From Flavobacterium tyrosinilyticum (GTDB taxonomy: Bacteria > Bacteroidota > Bacteroidia > Flavobacteriales > Flavobacteriaceae), in the NCBI RefSeq assembly GCF_023656565.1, contig NZ_JAMOKG010000003.1:558001-622000 (forward strand): 64,000 nucleotides of DNA. Reading direction: 5' to 3'. Both the position numbers and the translations under genes were made by a program. Of the stretch, positions 18,727-30,194 are shown piece by piece (within the stretch, counting starts at the first letter, position 1; every line of letters begins with the position of its first letter). A model generated the notes under the pieces. That model was not told the DNA's origin and did not search any database. It saw only the letters and a list, made by a program, of their open reading frames with translations.

Positions 18727-21700
18727 TTAAAATGTAACATCAATTCCAAAAATCACCGATTTTGGCTGTGGATACCTTCCTAAATCAATACCTGCTGAGT
18801 TTGCATTAGCATCTGCACGTGCAATTTCTGGATCTAAACCTGAGTAATTTGTAATGGTAATAAGGTTCTGTCCGCTTACGTATAATCTTGCTTTTGAGAA
18901 ATAGCTTTTAAAAGCATCGCCAGACAGTGTATATCCTAAAGCGATGTTTTTTAATCTCGTAAAAGAACCATCTTCTATATAACGCTGATTTGCAGAAGAC
19001 CAGTTAATATCTGCACCTTGAGCTCTTGGCAATGTTGCAGAAGGATTGGTAACAACGCCATTGACAACATTTGCTCTATCTAAAACATCTGTGCTGGCAT
19101 TAAACAAACGGTTCATTCCTTTTAGATCAAAAGTGTTTGCATTGTAGATGTCGTTACCTGCCACACCAGTTATAAAGCAATTGAAATCAAAGTTTTTATA
19201 CGCTGCGCTAAGGTTTAAACCATAGGTAAAATCAGGATACGGATTTCCGATATTTGTTTTATCATCTGAGTTAATCACTTTATTTCCATCACGATCAACA
19301 ATTTTGATATCACCCGGTTTTACAGATGTCTGCCCTGGCCCAAAAACAGCATCTACTTCTGCTTGATTTTGATAAATTCCATTGGTCTGATATCCATAAA
19401 AGTAAAATAACGGCTGACCTACTTCTAATCTTGAAAAATTCTCTAAACCTGCTCTTGGTGCAGGTCCGCCTAAAACGCTCGATACCCCTGGAGCTAAACT
19501 CACCACCTCATTTTTACTAGTACCTAAATTTGCCACAGCAGACCATGTAAAGTCTCCTTTTCTGTCGTTGTACCCAATCGAAACTTCAAAACCGCTTACT
19601 TTCACGTCAGCAATATTTTGAATCTGTGTTCCACCGCCTGCAGATCCAACAGAAGCTGCAAGAGGAACTGCAAAAAGAATATCGCTACTCTTATTGTTGA
19701 AATATTCAAATGAACCCGTTAGCTTTTCGTCAAAAAATCCAAAATCAAGACCAATATTTCTATCTAATTTTGACTCCCATTTTAAGTCTGGATTCGCTGC
19801 CACTCCCAAAGAAACTCCAGGTGCATTCGCTCCTCCAATTGGATAATTGTAATTTGCTATTAAAGTAGCGCTGTATTGGTAATTGTCTATTCTGTCATTT
19901 CCTGTTGTTCCTGTACTAGCTCTAAGTTTTAATGTGCTGAAAATAGAATTTTGCATGAAATTTTCTTTTGCTATATTCCAACCTGCAGCAATAGAATAAA
20001 AATTACCCCAGCGATTGTTTGATCCAAAACGAGAAGATGCATCTCTACGTCCTGAAACTGCCAGCATATATTTGTCATCGTAGTCATAGTTAATACGAAC
20101 AATATAGCCTAAGTTTTTTTCTTCATAATTTGCAGATCCTAAACTTCCTTCATTATATCTCAACTGATCAATTTCATTTGAAATATAGTAACGGCTGCCA
20201 GCTGCTACACTTTGCGATTTTCCATCAATTTTAGTAATAACTCCTAGAACTTCCAGATTATGTTTGTTTGCGATAGTAGTTTTATAAGTCAAACTATTAT
20301 CAAAAACGATAGTCTGTCCTTGAGAATTTGTTTCGTTTGTTGAAGAAAACGCCTGCTTGTGATAAGAACCATCCTGAAAACTTGGAATGAAAGTATGATC
20401 TTTACCTGTATAATAATCTAAAGAAACTTGTGATCTGAATTTTAAACCCTTGTAAATTTCTAATTCAGCATAAATGTTTCCAATTATAGATAAGTTATTT
20501 ATTTTCTGATATCCTAAATTAGCTACACGAACAGGGTTTTCTGCGTCATTGCCATCAATAGCGCTAGGTCCTTGATAACCGCCTAAATTATCTTGGTTAT
20601 ATATCGGTAAATAAGGTGCCATTTTTATAGCATGTTCTAATAATGTTCTTCCTCCTGCAGTACGTTCTGGATTAATGGTACTGAAAGAGACACCAATATT
20701 GCTTCCTATTTTTAATTTACCAATATCTTGCGTGTTATTAGCTCTAAAAGAATAACGTTCGAAGCCTGTATTAACAATAGCTCCCTCCTGCTTCATATAT
20801 TCAGCAGAATAGCGGCTTGTAGAATTTTCTGTACCATTTGAAAAACTCAAATTGTAATCCTGCATAAGTCCTGTTTGAAAAATCTGATCTTGCCAGTTGG
20901 TATTTATGTTTCCAAACTCAGATGCTCTAGCCGTTAAATCACTTCCTAAATCTTTAGCATACTGAAGATATTGCTGTGTATTTAAAACATTATATCTTTT
21001 TGTCACTTCCTGACCTCCAACGTAAGTGCCAAAGCTTAACTGACCTGGTCCTTTTTTACCTTTTTTGGTAGTAACCATAATAACACCGTTAAAAGCTTTA
21101 GAACCGTATAAAGCTGTAGTAGAAGCGTCTTTCAAAACAGAGATGCTCTCAATGTCATTAGGGCTTAAACCAGAAAGATTTCCAGTTAAAACTCCGTCAA
21201 TTACATATAAAGGAGCGCTATTCCCCATTGTAGCCAGACCACGAATACTAACTGTAGGATTAGAGCCTGGTGCACCATTTACAACGGTAACCCCTGCCGC
21301 GCGTCCTTGCAATGCAGATTCAGCATTTGTAATAGGTACAGCAGCAATATCTTTTGAGCTTACCGTTGAAACTGCACCAGTAACCTTAGTTCTCTTTTGA
21401 GTACCATAGGCTACTACAACTTCATTTAAATTTTGTGTAGATTGAACAAGAGTTACATTGATTGAGCTTCTTTCGCCCACAGTAATAGTCTGTGATACTA
21501 GGCCCACATAAGAAAAAGTTACCTTATCGGTTGGATTAACTCCTTTTAAAGAGTATTTACCGTCAAAATCGGTTGATGCGCTATTCTGCGTTCCTTCTAC
21601 ATTAATACCGGCACCAGGTAACGGAAATCCTGAGGGGTCGGTAATCACGCCATGAATGGTCTTTGATTGTGCCATTATACTATGACTGCCCACGATCAGC

Positions 21701-21735
21701 AGTCCGATTAGTGCAATTTTAAGTTTTAAGTTCAT
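18727..21735 (-). CDS. SusC/RagA-family TonB-dependent outer-membrane transporter
   Basis: 1002 aa. Signal peptide ending in IMAQ (residue 23), then a carboxypeptidase-like regulatory domain of about 80 residues (KTIHGVITDPSGFPLPGAGI). The TonB box/plug follows with NLNEVVVAYGTQKRTKVTGA, VSIRGLATMGNSAPLYVIDG and VLKDASTTALYGSKAFNGVI, then the barrel, ending in an aromatic C-terminus (FGIDVTF). It imports glycan fragments in partnership with the SusD-like protein using TonB energy. It is the first gene of the operon, with a promoter at 21888-21923 whose -33 element lies inside a LacI-type operator. The likely substrate is xylan-derived, judged from the enzymes around it. Confidence 0.95.
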   Translation of the reverse strand: MNLKLKIALIGLLIVGSHSIMAQSKTIHGVITDPSGFPLPGAGINVEGTQNSASTDFDGKYSLKGVNPTDKVTFSYVGLVSQTITVGERSSINVTLVQSTQNLNEVVVAYGTQKRTKVTGAVSTVSSKDIAAVPITNAESALQGRAAGVTVVNGAPGSNPTVSIRGLATMGNSAPLYVIDGVLTGNLSGLSPNDIESISVLKDASTTALYGSKAFNGVIMVTTKKGKKGPGQLSFGTYVGGQEVTKRYNVLNTQQYLQYAKDLGSDLTARASEFGNINTNWQDQIFQTGLMQDYNLSFSNGTENSTSRYSAEYMKQEGAIVNTGFERYSFRANNTQDIGKLKIGSNIGVSFSTINPERTAGGRTLLEHAIKMAPYLPIYNQDNLGGYQGPSAIDGNDAENPVRVANLGYQKINNLSIIGNIYAELEIYKGLKFRSQVSLDYYTGKDHTFIPSFQDGSYHKQAFSSTNETNSQGQTIVFDNSLTYKTTIANKHNLEVLGVITKIDGKSQSVAAGSRYYISNEIDQLRYNEGSLGSANYEEKNLGYIVRINYDYDDKYMLAVSGRRDASSRFGSNNRWGNFYSIAAGWNIAKENFMQNSIFSTLKLRASTGTTGNDRIDNYQYSATLIANYNYPIGGANAPGVSLGVAANPDLKWESKLDRNIGLDFGFFDEKLTGSFEYFNNKSSDILFAVPLAASVGSAGGGTQIQNIADVKVSGFEVSIGYNDRKGDFTWSAVANLGTSKNEVVSLAPGVSSVLGGPAPRAGLENFSRLEVGQPLFYFYGYQTNGIYQNQAEVDAVFGPGQTSVKPGDIKIVDRDGNKVINSDDKTNIGNPYPDFTYGLNLSAAYKNFDFNCFITGVAGNDIYNANTFDLKGMNRLFNASTDVLDRANVVNGVVTNPSATLPRAQGADINWSSANQRYIEDGSFTRLKNIALGYTLSGDAFKSYFSKARLYVSGQNLITITNYSGLDPEIARADANANSAGIDLGRYPQPKSVIFGIDVTF

Positions 21736-21887
21736 TTTAATAGTTTTTTGTTTGGTTTAAATAGTTAATGGTTTGTTTAAGTTACTTGTAATAAAAGTTC
21801 ATCGGTGGTATTTTTATTTGGTTATTTATTTTGAAATCTTTTCTTTTTTGAAAAAATTGATTTCCGAAAATTGTAATATTTTGGTAA

Positions 21888-21923
21888 CAAATATAAAAAA
21901 ACAATCAATAAAACAATCGGTTG
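21888..21923 (-). promoter_or_regulatory. susC promoter with LacI-type operator on the -33 element
   Basis: Read on the minus strand, TATATTTG (21895-21888) matches the Bacteroidota -7 consensus TAnnTTTG. A TTG for -33 (21916-21914) sits 18 bases upstream and is part of CAATCGGTTG (21914-21923), which contains AATCGGTT, the AAnCGnTT core of LacI-family operators. Binding there would block sigma contact, so repression relieved by sugar is the likely mode. Confidence 0.6.
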
Positions 21924-22195
21924 CATTGTATTTTATTTAAAATAAACACAAAAAAAGACTAAAATAAAAACATTAAAAATATTTTTAAGCTTAAAAAAAT
22001 AAGAATAATTTATTTTGAAAATAAATTTCAAATAAATTATAATAATTCAGTAGCTAACTGATCAATTTTATACAGAAAATATAATATAAGAAAAATCTAG
22101 TATTTTCATTTTAAAATGATTATAAAGTAAATATTATAGTACTAAAATGAGTTAAAAAGTTTTCTTTTACAATTTATCTTATAAAGAAAAAGTCT

Positions 22196-22234
22196 CAAAA
22201 ATGACAAGAAAAATAAAAACAACAATCGGTTGTT
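22196..22234 (-). promoter_or_regulatory. Second LacI-type operator and promoter-like unit, about 460 bases upstream of susC
   Basis: AACAATCGGTTGTT (22221-22234) is the most symmetric of the three operator copies, with one mismatch in 14 bases. On the minus strand CATTTTTG (22203-22196) matches the -7 consensus at seven of eight bases and lies 19 bases from the TTG inside the operator. This is the same geometry as at susC. It could be a second start point, a looping site, or the remnant of a lost gene's promoter. Confidence 0.5.
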
Positions 22235-22281
22235 AAAAACAAAAAACTCTACTTGAAGCCATTTGTAGAGCTGCCTAAAAC

Positions 22282-22325
22282 AAAAAAAAGCCCGATACGA
22301 TTAGTTCCATAATCTGCATCGAGCT
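22282..22325 (-). terminator. Second terminator-like hairpin downstream of GH97
   Basis: On the minus strand AGCTCGAT and ATCGGGCT pair with one mismatch around an inner perfect stem (GATTA with TAATC), followed by eight T residues (22289-22282). It is placed as a back-up terminator for the GH97 operon. Confidence 0.55.
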
Positions 22326-22424
22326 ATAAAATTTGACAAGTCCTTTTACGTGTATCGCAAATAACTCTAGAAATCCTTTTCTGCATAAGTTCTATTAGTC
22401 TAAAGTCTTGTTTGGTTTCTTCAT

Positions 22425-22461
22425 AAAAATGCCCCAAATAGCATCTAACTTTTTTGGGGCA
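22425..22461 (-). terminator. Rho-independent terminator of the GH97-GH43-CE-GH43 operon
   Basis: On the minus strand TGCCCCAAA pairs with TTTGGGGCA, followed by TTTTT. It starts 60 bases after the GH97 stop codon. Confidence 0.75.
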
Positions 22462-22520
22462 CTGACCTTTGATCAAAACAAATCAGATTAACTCATTTTA
22501 ATAGTACTATTCAAATTATT

Positions 22521-24464
22521 TTAATTGATTATTACAATCCCTCCATAGCGAGGTATTTTTATTTCTACTTCTTTGTTTTTATTTATTTTCAAAGTGTTTA
22601 CTTTCCCATTTAGCTGATCATCATCTGTGTAATAATTTACCGCTGTCCCAGAAGAAAACATATCTAATTTTAGTTTGGTTCTAAGCGTTTTATTTTCAGC
22701 ATTAATTCCAGCGATATACCACTTTGCCCCTTTCCTTCTGGCCAGCAACACATATCTGCCTGGGTATCCATCCAAAAAGCGAACCTCATCCCAGACTGTA
22801 GGCACTTCTTTCATAAATTTTATAGCCCAATCTGGAGCATCATATAAATTATTTGGCGCTAAAGCAAAATGCTGTACCCCGCTTTGAAAAAGCACTGAAG
22901 TCGCTAGAGCAAACACATCAGAAGTCATTCTTTTTGAACCTTTATTTGGAATGTTATCACTGTTATAGAATTTATTTAAAGCGCTTCCTCCAAAATCCAT
23001 GCTACCAACCGTATTCCTAATAAAAGTATGCGTTGCTGCATTTATAGCTTCGTTATCACAGCTTTGCTGCCCAAAATGCAGATTCTCACTTGCCAAAACC
23101 GCTTCGCTAGATGCAAAATTAGGGTACATTCGTTCCCAACCTCGCGGTAAGGTACAGCCATGAAAAATGACCATAATTCCAAAATCATTCGCATCTGTTA
23201 AAATATCTTCATATAATTTCATGGTTACCTGCTTATCACCTCCAAAAAAGTCAACTTTAACGCCTTTAATCCCAATGCTATTCATCCATGCCATTTCTTT
23301 ACGTCGAATAGCGGCATTATCCATTAAGCCTTTTGGACCTTGCGGAGCATCATTCCAATACCCATTTGAATTGTACCATAAATAAAGTCCTATGCCTTTC
23401 TGAGCGCCGTATGCCGCTAACTCTGCTATTTTATCACGGCCTATCTGCGTATCCCAAAGCGCATCAACTAAAACAGTTTCATATCCCATCGAGGCACTAA
23501 AATCAATATATTGCTTTTGCACAGGAAACGTGGTGTTGCCATCCATTTTTATAATCCAGCTCCAACTTCCTTTTGTATATGCATATTCTTTAGACGCTTC
23601 ATATTTTGGTTTAACTAAATCAAACGGAATAGTGGTTTCAACTATCGGAGCAAGTGTTTCTCCAATTGTAATGGTACGCCACGGTGTTTCTCCCGTAAGC
23701 GGTATTCCTGGTGCTGTTGTTCCGTTTCCGTTATTCTCTCCGGGCATTGGAAATCCGATTGTATAGACCCCATTTTCATGACCAATTAACCTGCTTGCAC
23801 AATAACCGCTATCTACACCTGTTTCAGAAATTAAGACCCATCCGCTGTTATTGACCTTAAATAGACATGGAAATGTATAACCATTTCCTAATCCATTTTT
23901 TCCGACCGCATCATCCAGTGTATAGGAAGTCTCGTAACTAGGTGCTGTACGAGCAAATCCTGTCATTGGATTACTTTGCGGACAAAGAAATGTAGTAGTT
24001 CCTTTTGGCAATAAAAATCCTGAGACCTCTTCTTGAACCACACAAGAAAGTGTTTCTTTCTGCGGATGTAATTTATATTTAAATGCCACATTATTATTGC
24101 TAACCCTAAAGATTATATCTATAGCTGGTCTACCATCTTTTGTGAATGAAAAAAAAGCTTCATTAGCCGTATAATGAACACTGCTTTTTTTAATGTTTCG
24201 CAGCTGATAAGATTCGTCAATTTTATTTTGGATGCTATTTGCTTCCAAAGTTAATCCAGAGCTAAAATCTCCTGCATTTGTCTTTAATCCTAAAGGAGAT
24301 TTTTCAACAAAACTCTTTTCATTGTATGTAATGCTGTACAATGGAATTCCATTACTTACAGAAACCGAAACTATTAGTTTTCCGTCTGGACTTTTTACTG
24401 TGGACTGAGCGTTTAGTTTTAAAAAGCTAACCAAACATAGGAGTATTAAACTTTTAAGATTCAT
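22521..24464 (-). CDS. GH97 alpha-glycosidase, retaining (alpha-galactosidase-like) type
   Basis: 647 aa. Signal peptide to LNAQ (residue 20), an N-terminal beta-sandwich starting STVKSPDGKL, a central (beta/alpha)8 barrel from about 290 (KGSWSWIIKMDGNTTFPVQK), and a C-terminal beta-domain ending in IPRYGGIVIIN. The segment GIKGVKVDFFGGDKQ places an Asp at 405 at the end of a barrel strand. GH97 splits into inverting enzymes using Glu bases (SusB) and retaining enzymes with an Asp nucleophile; the VDFFGGD segment fits the second group, so alpha-galactosidase or a related alpha-glycosidase is more likely than alpha-glucosidase. It is the last gene of its operon and may remove alpha-linked side groups from heteroxylan; the substrate is inferred. 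Confidence 0.88.
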   Translation of the reverse strand: MNLKSLILLCLVSFLKLNAQSTVKSPDGKLIVSVSVSNGIPLYSITYNEKSFVEKSPLGLKTNAGDFSSGLTLEANSIQNKIDESYQLRNIKKSSVHYTANEAFFSFTKDGRPAIDIIFRVSNNNVAFKYKLHPQKETLSCVVQEEVSGFLLPKGTTTFLCPQSNPMTGFARTAPSYETSYTLDDAVGKNGLGNGYTFPCLFKVNNSGWVLISETGVDSGYCASRLIGHENGVYTIGFPMPGENNGNGTTAPGIPLTGETPWRTITIGETLAPIVETTIPFDLVKPKYEASKEYAYTKGSWSWIIKMDGNTTFPVQKQYIDFSASMGYETVLVDALWDTQIGRDKIAELAAYGAQKGIGLYLWYNSNGYWNDAPQGPKGLMDNAAIRRKEMAWMNSIGIKGVKVDFFGGDKQVTMKLYEDILTDANDFGIMVIFHGCTLPRGWERMYPNFASSEAVLASENLHFGQQSCDNEAINAATHTFIRNTVGSMDFGGSALNKFYNSDNIPNKGSKRMTSDVFALATSVLFQSGVQHFALAPNNLYDAPDWAIKFMKEVPTVWDEVRFLDGYPGRYVLLARRKGAKWYIAGINAENKTLRTKLKLDMFSSGTAVNYYTDDDQLNGKVNTLKINKNKEVEIKIPRYGGIVIIN

Positions 24465-24578
24465 AATTATAGATTTATCTTTTGATAAAAGAATTTTTAA
24501 AATGTTTTTTAGGTTTGAAGATCATTCATGGTAAAACAAGTAGAATTGTCTTTGACATGCGAAGTATAAAGATACAGT

Positions 24579-26159
24579 TTACTTCGTTTCTGAAATTTTA
24601 TCATTCACCGTGAAATAATCAAAATCTGCAGAACCTCCAATTGTTTTTGAAGCATAATTAAACAGTCCAAATCGATAGCCCATAAAATGTGGAATTGTGT
24701 ACGGCATCTTAATAGGTTTTCCAATATTAATCCATTTTTTGCCATCTAAACTATAATAAAACTTTCCTTGGTCTGCCTGATCTTTAAAATTACATTCGGC
24801 TTTAAAATAGATTTTGTCCTGATTTAATAAAACACTTTCTATTTCTTTGGGATTTCCATTTTCAGCATTTATCATGATGATTTTTTTCTTGCCGTTCTCG
24901 ATTTTTACTCCAACGAGACCAAAATCTTTTTGCAGCAATGAAAGTCCTGCAAAATCTCCTTCTTTCATATTTGAAAGCTCTAGCATTGTAGATCCCGAAC
25001 ATACAGGACCGAAAGTTCTTTGCGTCAAAATATTTTTTACCTGCGTAAAACTGCTGTCTATTCTGGATGTTTTTAATCTTAAGTACCCTTTTCTCTCTTT
25101 AACAGACCAATACGTATTATCTGAATTATGATTCCATTGCCAAACCAGCGGCAAATCATTTTCACTTTTTTTACGATTAAATTCATCTGAGTTTACAATT
25201 CCGGGAATCAAGCTTTTATTGGCAGGAAGGTCTAGATTTTCTGGCACTTTACCATTTTCTCCCAATACTGGCCAACCGTTTTCCCATTGTACAGGAACCA
25301 GATACGGAATACGGCCAACACCTCCTGCATCTCTAAATAAATAAGAAAACCATCTGCCGTCTGGAGTATCAATAAGTCCGCCTTGTGCTACGCCTAAATC
25401 CTGCAGTCCAATCTTTCCTTCCCAAGGCCCTGTAATCGAATCTGCTCTATGTATGATTACCGTGCGTATGCCGTTTTTGGGCCAACAGATATTAAATAAA
25501 TAATATTTCCCTTTAATTTTAAAAAGTTGTGATCCTTCAGCCGGCAGCATTATATCGCTTTTCGCAGGTTCATTGGCATTTTCTATTAAAACTTTTTTAG
25601 TCTCTTCCTTTACTTCTGATAAATCCTCTTTTAATTCCACAATCTGAAGTTTTCCGCCTCCCCAGACAAGGTAAACTTTACCATTATCATCAAAGAAAAG
25701 CGAATGATCATGGTAGGAATTGTTTAATACCATTCTTCTCCAAGATCCTTTTTCAATATCTTTTGTAGAAAAAATATACGTTTTACCGGTTGTGCCCGAA
25801 AAAGTACTCACATAATACACACCGTTATAATAACGCAGACTACTTGCCCAAGAACCCCTGCCGTAGTCATTTTTTCCATAATCTAAATTCAGCCGATCAT
25901 CGTTATCCTCTAAAGTTTGGTAAGCGTAATTAACAAGATGCCAATTCACTAAATCTTTAGATTTCATAATAGGAACACCAGGCTTCATATGCATTGTGGT
26001 ACTGCTCATATAGTACGTGTCGTTTACTCTGATTATAGATAAATCTGGCACATCTGCAAAAATAATGGGATTTTGAGCTTTGTCCTTTTGAGCCTGACTT
26101 GCCAAAATATTCATTGTAATGGCTAAAATAGCATATATAAAATCTTGTGTTTTTATCAT
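24579..26159 (-). CDS. GH43 glycoside hydrolase with C-terminal beta-sandwich (subfamily 12-like)
   Basis: I take the start at Met 26159, where a signal peptide follows directly (MIKTQDFIYAILAI to ILASQAQ); an upstream ATG at 26177 would add MPKKEI. The GH43 propeller begins NPIIFADVPDLSIIRV with the candidate base Asp, then MSSTTMHMKPGVPIMKSKDL, SLFFDDNGKVYLVWGG with the second Asp, and LPAEGSQLF with the candidate acid Glu. After about residue 315 a second domain starts (VNSDEFNRK) and resembles the beta-sandwich appended to GH43 xylosidases and arabinofuranosidases. It is co-directional with the CE6-CE1 gene 71 bases upstream. The probable role is to remove arabinose or xylose from arabinoxylan fragments in the periplasm. 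Confidence 0.88.
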   Translation of the reverse strand: MIKTQDFIYAILAITMNILASQAQKDKAQNPIIFADVPDLSIIRVNDTYYMSSTTMHMKPGVPIMKSKDLVNWHLVNYAYQTLEDNDDRLNLDYGKNDYGRGSWASSLRYYNGVYYVSTFSGTTGKTYIFSTKDIEKGSWRRMVLNNSYHDHSLFFDDNGKVYLVWGGGKLQIVELKEDLSEVKEETKKVLIENANEPAKSDIMLPAEGSQLFKIKGKYYLFNICWPKNGIRTVIIHRADSITGPWEGKIGLQDLGVAQGGLIDTPDGRWFSYLFRDAGGVGRIPYLVPVQWENGWPVLGENGKVPENLDLPANKSLIPGIVNSDEFNRKKSENDLPLVWQWNHNSDNTYWSVKERKGYLRLKTSRIDSSFTQVKNILTQRTFGPVCSGSTMLELSNMKEGDFAGLSLLQKDFGLVGVKIENGKKKIIMINAENGNPKEIESVLLNQDKIYFKAECNFKDQADQGKFYYSLDGKKWINIGKPIKMPYTIPHFMGYRFGLFNYASKTIGGSADFDYFTVNDKISETK

Positions 26160-26230
26160 AATTTCTTTTTTCGGCATTTCTAAAAAAATATCTGAAAGAA
26201 TATTAAACTAATTAAATAATAGCGAATACA

Positions 26231-27907
<1,677 letters not shown>

Positions 27908-28046
27908 TTAAATTTGCTTTAATTAAATAAGTTTAAATCTACTGCTTCCCCGATTCTTTGTCAAAATCAATTACTGCATCAAAGTTGTTTTTTCGGATTC
28001 ATGCATTTGAGCCCGATTCCGTAATCCTGCTGTTGTTTTTTGTATT

Positions 28047-29777
28047 TTATTTCGGAATTGCATTATTGAATGCAGTAGCATATAAACCTACTAAAGATCC
28101 TGTAAATCCTCCCGCTACATTTGTTGAAAGGATATCTCCTGAGACTGCGCTTCCCAGATTTTGAAAATCGGCACCATTTAAAGCGTAACTAAACTGATAA
28201 TTATCTCCTGTAGCTTTAACTTGAAAACGCATTGCACCCTTAATCTCAATTTTTGTACTGGCTACAATTTCAGATTGACCATTTTCTGTTCTTTGCAGTA
28301 GAACATAAGTATCTTTTCCTTTTTTAGTTATTCCAAAAACATAATTGAAATGTTCATTTTGAAGACATACTATTCCTGCCAAATCTTTTTCAGAGTTAGG
28401 TTTATACTCTAATGTGGTTTCAAAAGAAAAATTATTGTGCTGCTGTCTGTAGAATAATGTCGAAGTTGGTTTTAGTTCTTTGATATTTACCGGAAACGGA
28501 TTAATCTGCAATCCTTTTTTAACAATAGAAATAAAATGCTCTCTCGGGCCTCTCAATCCTATCCATCTGTAATCTAGTTTTTCTGAGGTAAAATTCTCTG
28601 TAAATGTAAAATTGCCATTAGGAAAAAAACCGTCTTTACCCGTTTTGTTTTCTACCCCATTTGGCATTTTTAATTTTGGTACCATTGGAACTAAACCATT
28701 TTCAAAAACAGGAAAAGTCCCCGACCAATCTACGGGCAACATAAACGTTTCTCGTCCTGCATTTACTCTGTCTTTTTCATTTGGACGAATTCCTAAAAAT
28801 ACTCCATAATATTTATTATCAGGACCTAGCACTAAATCGGCATGTCCTGCCCAATCTACTTTATTGGGTCTGTTTTGAGGGAAATATCTTTGAGTAAGAA
28901 TCGGATTATTGGATGATGGCTTAAAAGGGCCTTTTGGACTATCGCTAATAAAAATAACTTCACTATGATTTCCTCCTGTACCTCCTTCGGCACACATTAA
29001 ATAATAACGATTGTCTTTTTTATATAAATGAGGAGCTTCTATCCATATTGGTTCCTTAGAAAGATCAACGCCACCATCTACTATAATTTTATCTGTACCA
29101 GGAATAACCTGATCTTTCTCTAAATCGTATTCCCAGACTTTAATCACACGATGACCCTCATACAATTCTTTCCCTTTATCTGGAGCATCATTGTGTACCA
29201 CATAACCTTTACCATTATCATCAAAGAAAATAGAAGGATCAATTCCGTTAAAAGCCAATTTAATTGGACTTCCCCATCCTTTTTTCGGATCTTTAGTTTT
29301 TACAATAATATTTCCCATATTGCCCGTAAATGCCGTTACAATCATGTAGAAAGTGTCATTATGAGAATTATAAGTAATTCCCGGCGCATAAACCCCAGCA
29401 CTGATACCCGTATCATGAGGATTAAACTCTGAAACATTATTCAATACTCCACCTAAATCAGTCCAGTTTACCAAATCTTTAGAATGAAAAATTGGCACTC
29501 CTGGAAACATGGCAAATGAAGAGCATACCATATAGTAATCGTCTCCTTTTCTTGTAATGGCTGGATCTGGATAACATCCTTGAAGAATTGGAGAATAGAA
29601 TTCATCGGGCTTTAAGGGATTTTTTTTATAGATTTCATCATCTCCTTGATAGGTAACACTAGAAAAGACCGGAGATCGCTTGTCTGCTGTTTTCTTTGAT
29701 TTTTTCTCTTGGGCTGTCAGGGAGAAAAAACATAAAAATCCCATAACAAATAAAAAAGATATTTTTTTTGTGATCAT
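28047..29777 (-). CDS. GH43 beta-xylosidase/arabinofuranosidase-like enzyme, first gene of the operon
   Basis: 576 aa, signal peptide to LTAQ (residue 23), then a 45-residue charged linker. The propeller starts GCYPDPAITRKGDDYYMVCS with candidate base Asp71, then PGVPIFHSKDLVNWTDLGG, FNGIDPSIFFDDNGKGYVVH with the second Asp, and PIWIEAPHLYKKDNRYYLMC with the candidate acid Glu. A beta-sandwich follows from about 405 (ENFTSEKLDYRWIGLRGPRE), typical of GH43 xylosidase/arabinofuranosidase proteins. It leads the four-gene operon ending with GH97 and is preceded by an operator-promoter unit at 29868-29908 that matches the one at susC. Confidence 0.88.
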   Translation of the reverse strand: MITKKISFLFVMGFLCFFSLTAQEKKSKKTADKRSPVFSSVTYQGDDEIYKKNPLKPDEFYSPILQGCYPDPAITRKGDDYYMVCSSFAMFPGVPIFHSKDLVNWTDLGGVLNNVSEFNPHDTGISAGVYAPGITYNSHNDTFYMIVTAFTGNMGNIIVKTKDPKKGWGSPIKLAFNGIDPSIFFDDNGKGYVVHNDAPDKGKELYEGHRVIKVWEYDLEKDQVIPGTDKIIVDGGVDLSKEPIWIEAPHLYKKDNRYYLMCAEGGTGGNHSEVIFISDSPKGPFKPSSNNPILTQRYFPQNRPNKVDWAGHADLVLGPDNKYYGVFLGIRPNEKDRVNAGRETFMLPVDWSGTFPVFENGLVPMVPKLKMPNGVENKTGKDGFFPNGNFTFTENFTSEKLDYRWIGLRGPREHFISIVKKGLQINPFPVNIKELKPTSTLFYRQQHNNFSFETTLEYKPNSEKDLAGIVCLQNEHFNYVFGITKKGKDTYVLLQRTENGQSEIVASTKIEIKGAMRFQVKATGDNYQFSYALNGADFQNLGSAVSGDILSTNVAGGFTGSLVGLYATAFNNAIPK

Positions 29778-30194
29778 TGGTTAATTATTAAAATTGGTTT
29801 TGTTAGCTCAGTTATTTTAACACTTAAAGATCTGAAATGAAACAGCAATTTATAAGTGTATTTATTAAAAATATAAAAAAATATCAATCAAACGCAATCG
29901 GTTGTGTTATTTATTTTTATGAACTACAAAAAAAATTACATTAAAAAACATATTTATCATATAATTAAGCGTAAAAAAGTAAAAATATCGCAAGTCCAAT
30001 TTCAACAGGTTGCCATTCCTCACAACATAATGAGCAGATATTTCCTTTTCAAAATAGCAGTCTATTTAATGAACAAATTTTATCTTTAAAAAATAATGAA
30101 CGATCAACGATAGTGCAAACTTTAATTTGCTACTTTAGTTTTTTCAATACTATTCCAAAAGAATAACCTTTACCAATTACCTCAAAGAGAACAA
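29778..30194. other. 417-bp divergent intergenic region
   Basis: It lies between the leftward GH43 operon and the rightward AraC-type gene. It holds the operator-promoter unit at 29868-29908. The remainder is AT-rich; I see no confident promoter for the AraC gene, only weak matches such as TACTTTAG near 30130. A 61-codon Lys/Tyr/Ile-rich ORF here is not believable as a gene. Confidence 0.6.
29868..29908 (-). promoter_or_regulatory. Promoter of the GH43-CE-GH43-GH97 operon with LacI-type operator
   Basis: AACGCAATCGGTTGTGTT (29891-29908) is an imperfect palindrome with the same AATCGGTT core as at susC. On the minus strand TATATTTT (29875-29868) matches the -7 consensus at seven of eight bases, 19 bases from the TTG inside the operator (29897-29895). 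The shared site and spacing argue that one regulator controls both operons. Confidence 0.6.

Larger units (their letters stand above)
21736..22520. other. 785-bp non-coding gap between GH97 and susC
   Basis: No credible gene. From high to low coordinates it holds two hairpins that look like terminators for the GH97 operon (22425-22461 and 22282-22325), a LacI-type operator with an overlapping promoter (22196-22234), a very AT-rich 270-bp stretch, and the susC promoter with its own operator (21888-21923) followed by a leader of about 145 bases. Confidence 0.7.

Noticed and set aside
29904-30089. 61-codon frame in the divergent promoter region
   Set aside because: Lys/Ile/Tyr-rich with no recognisable feature; it begins inside the operator region.
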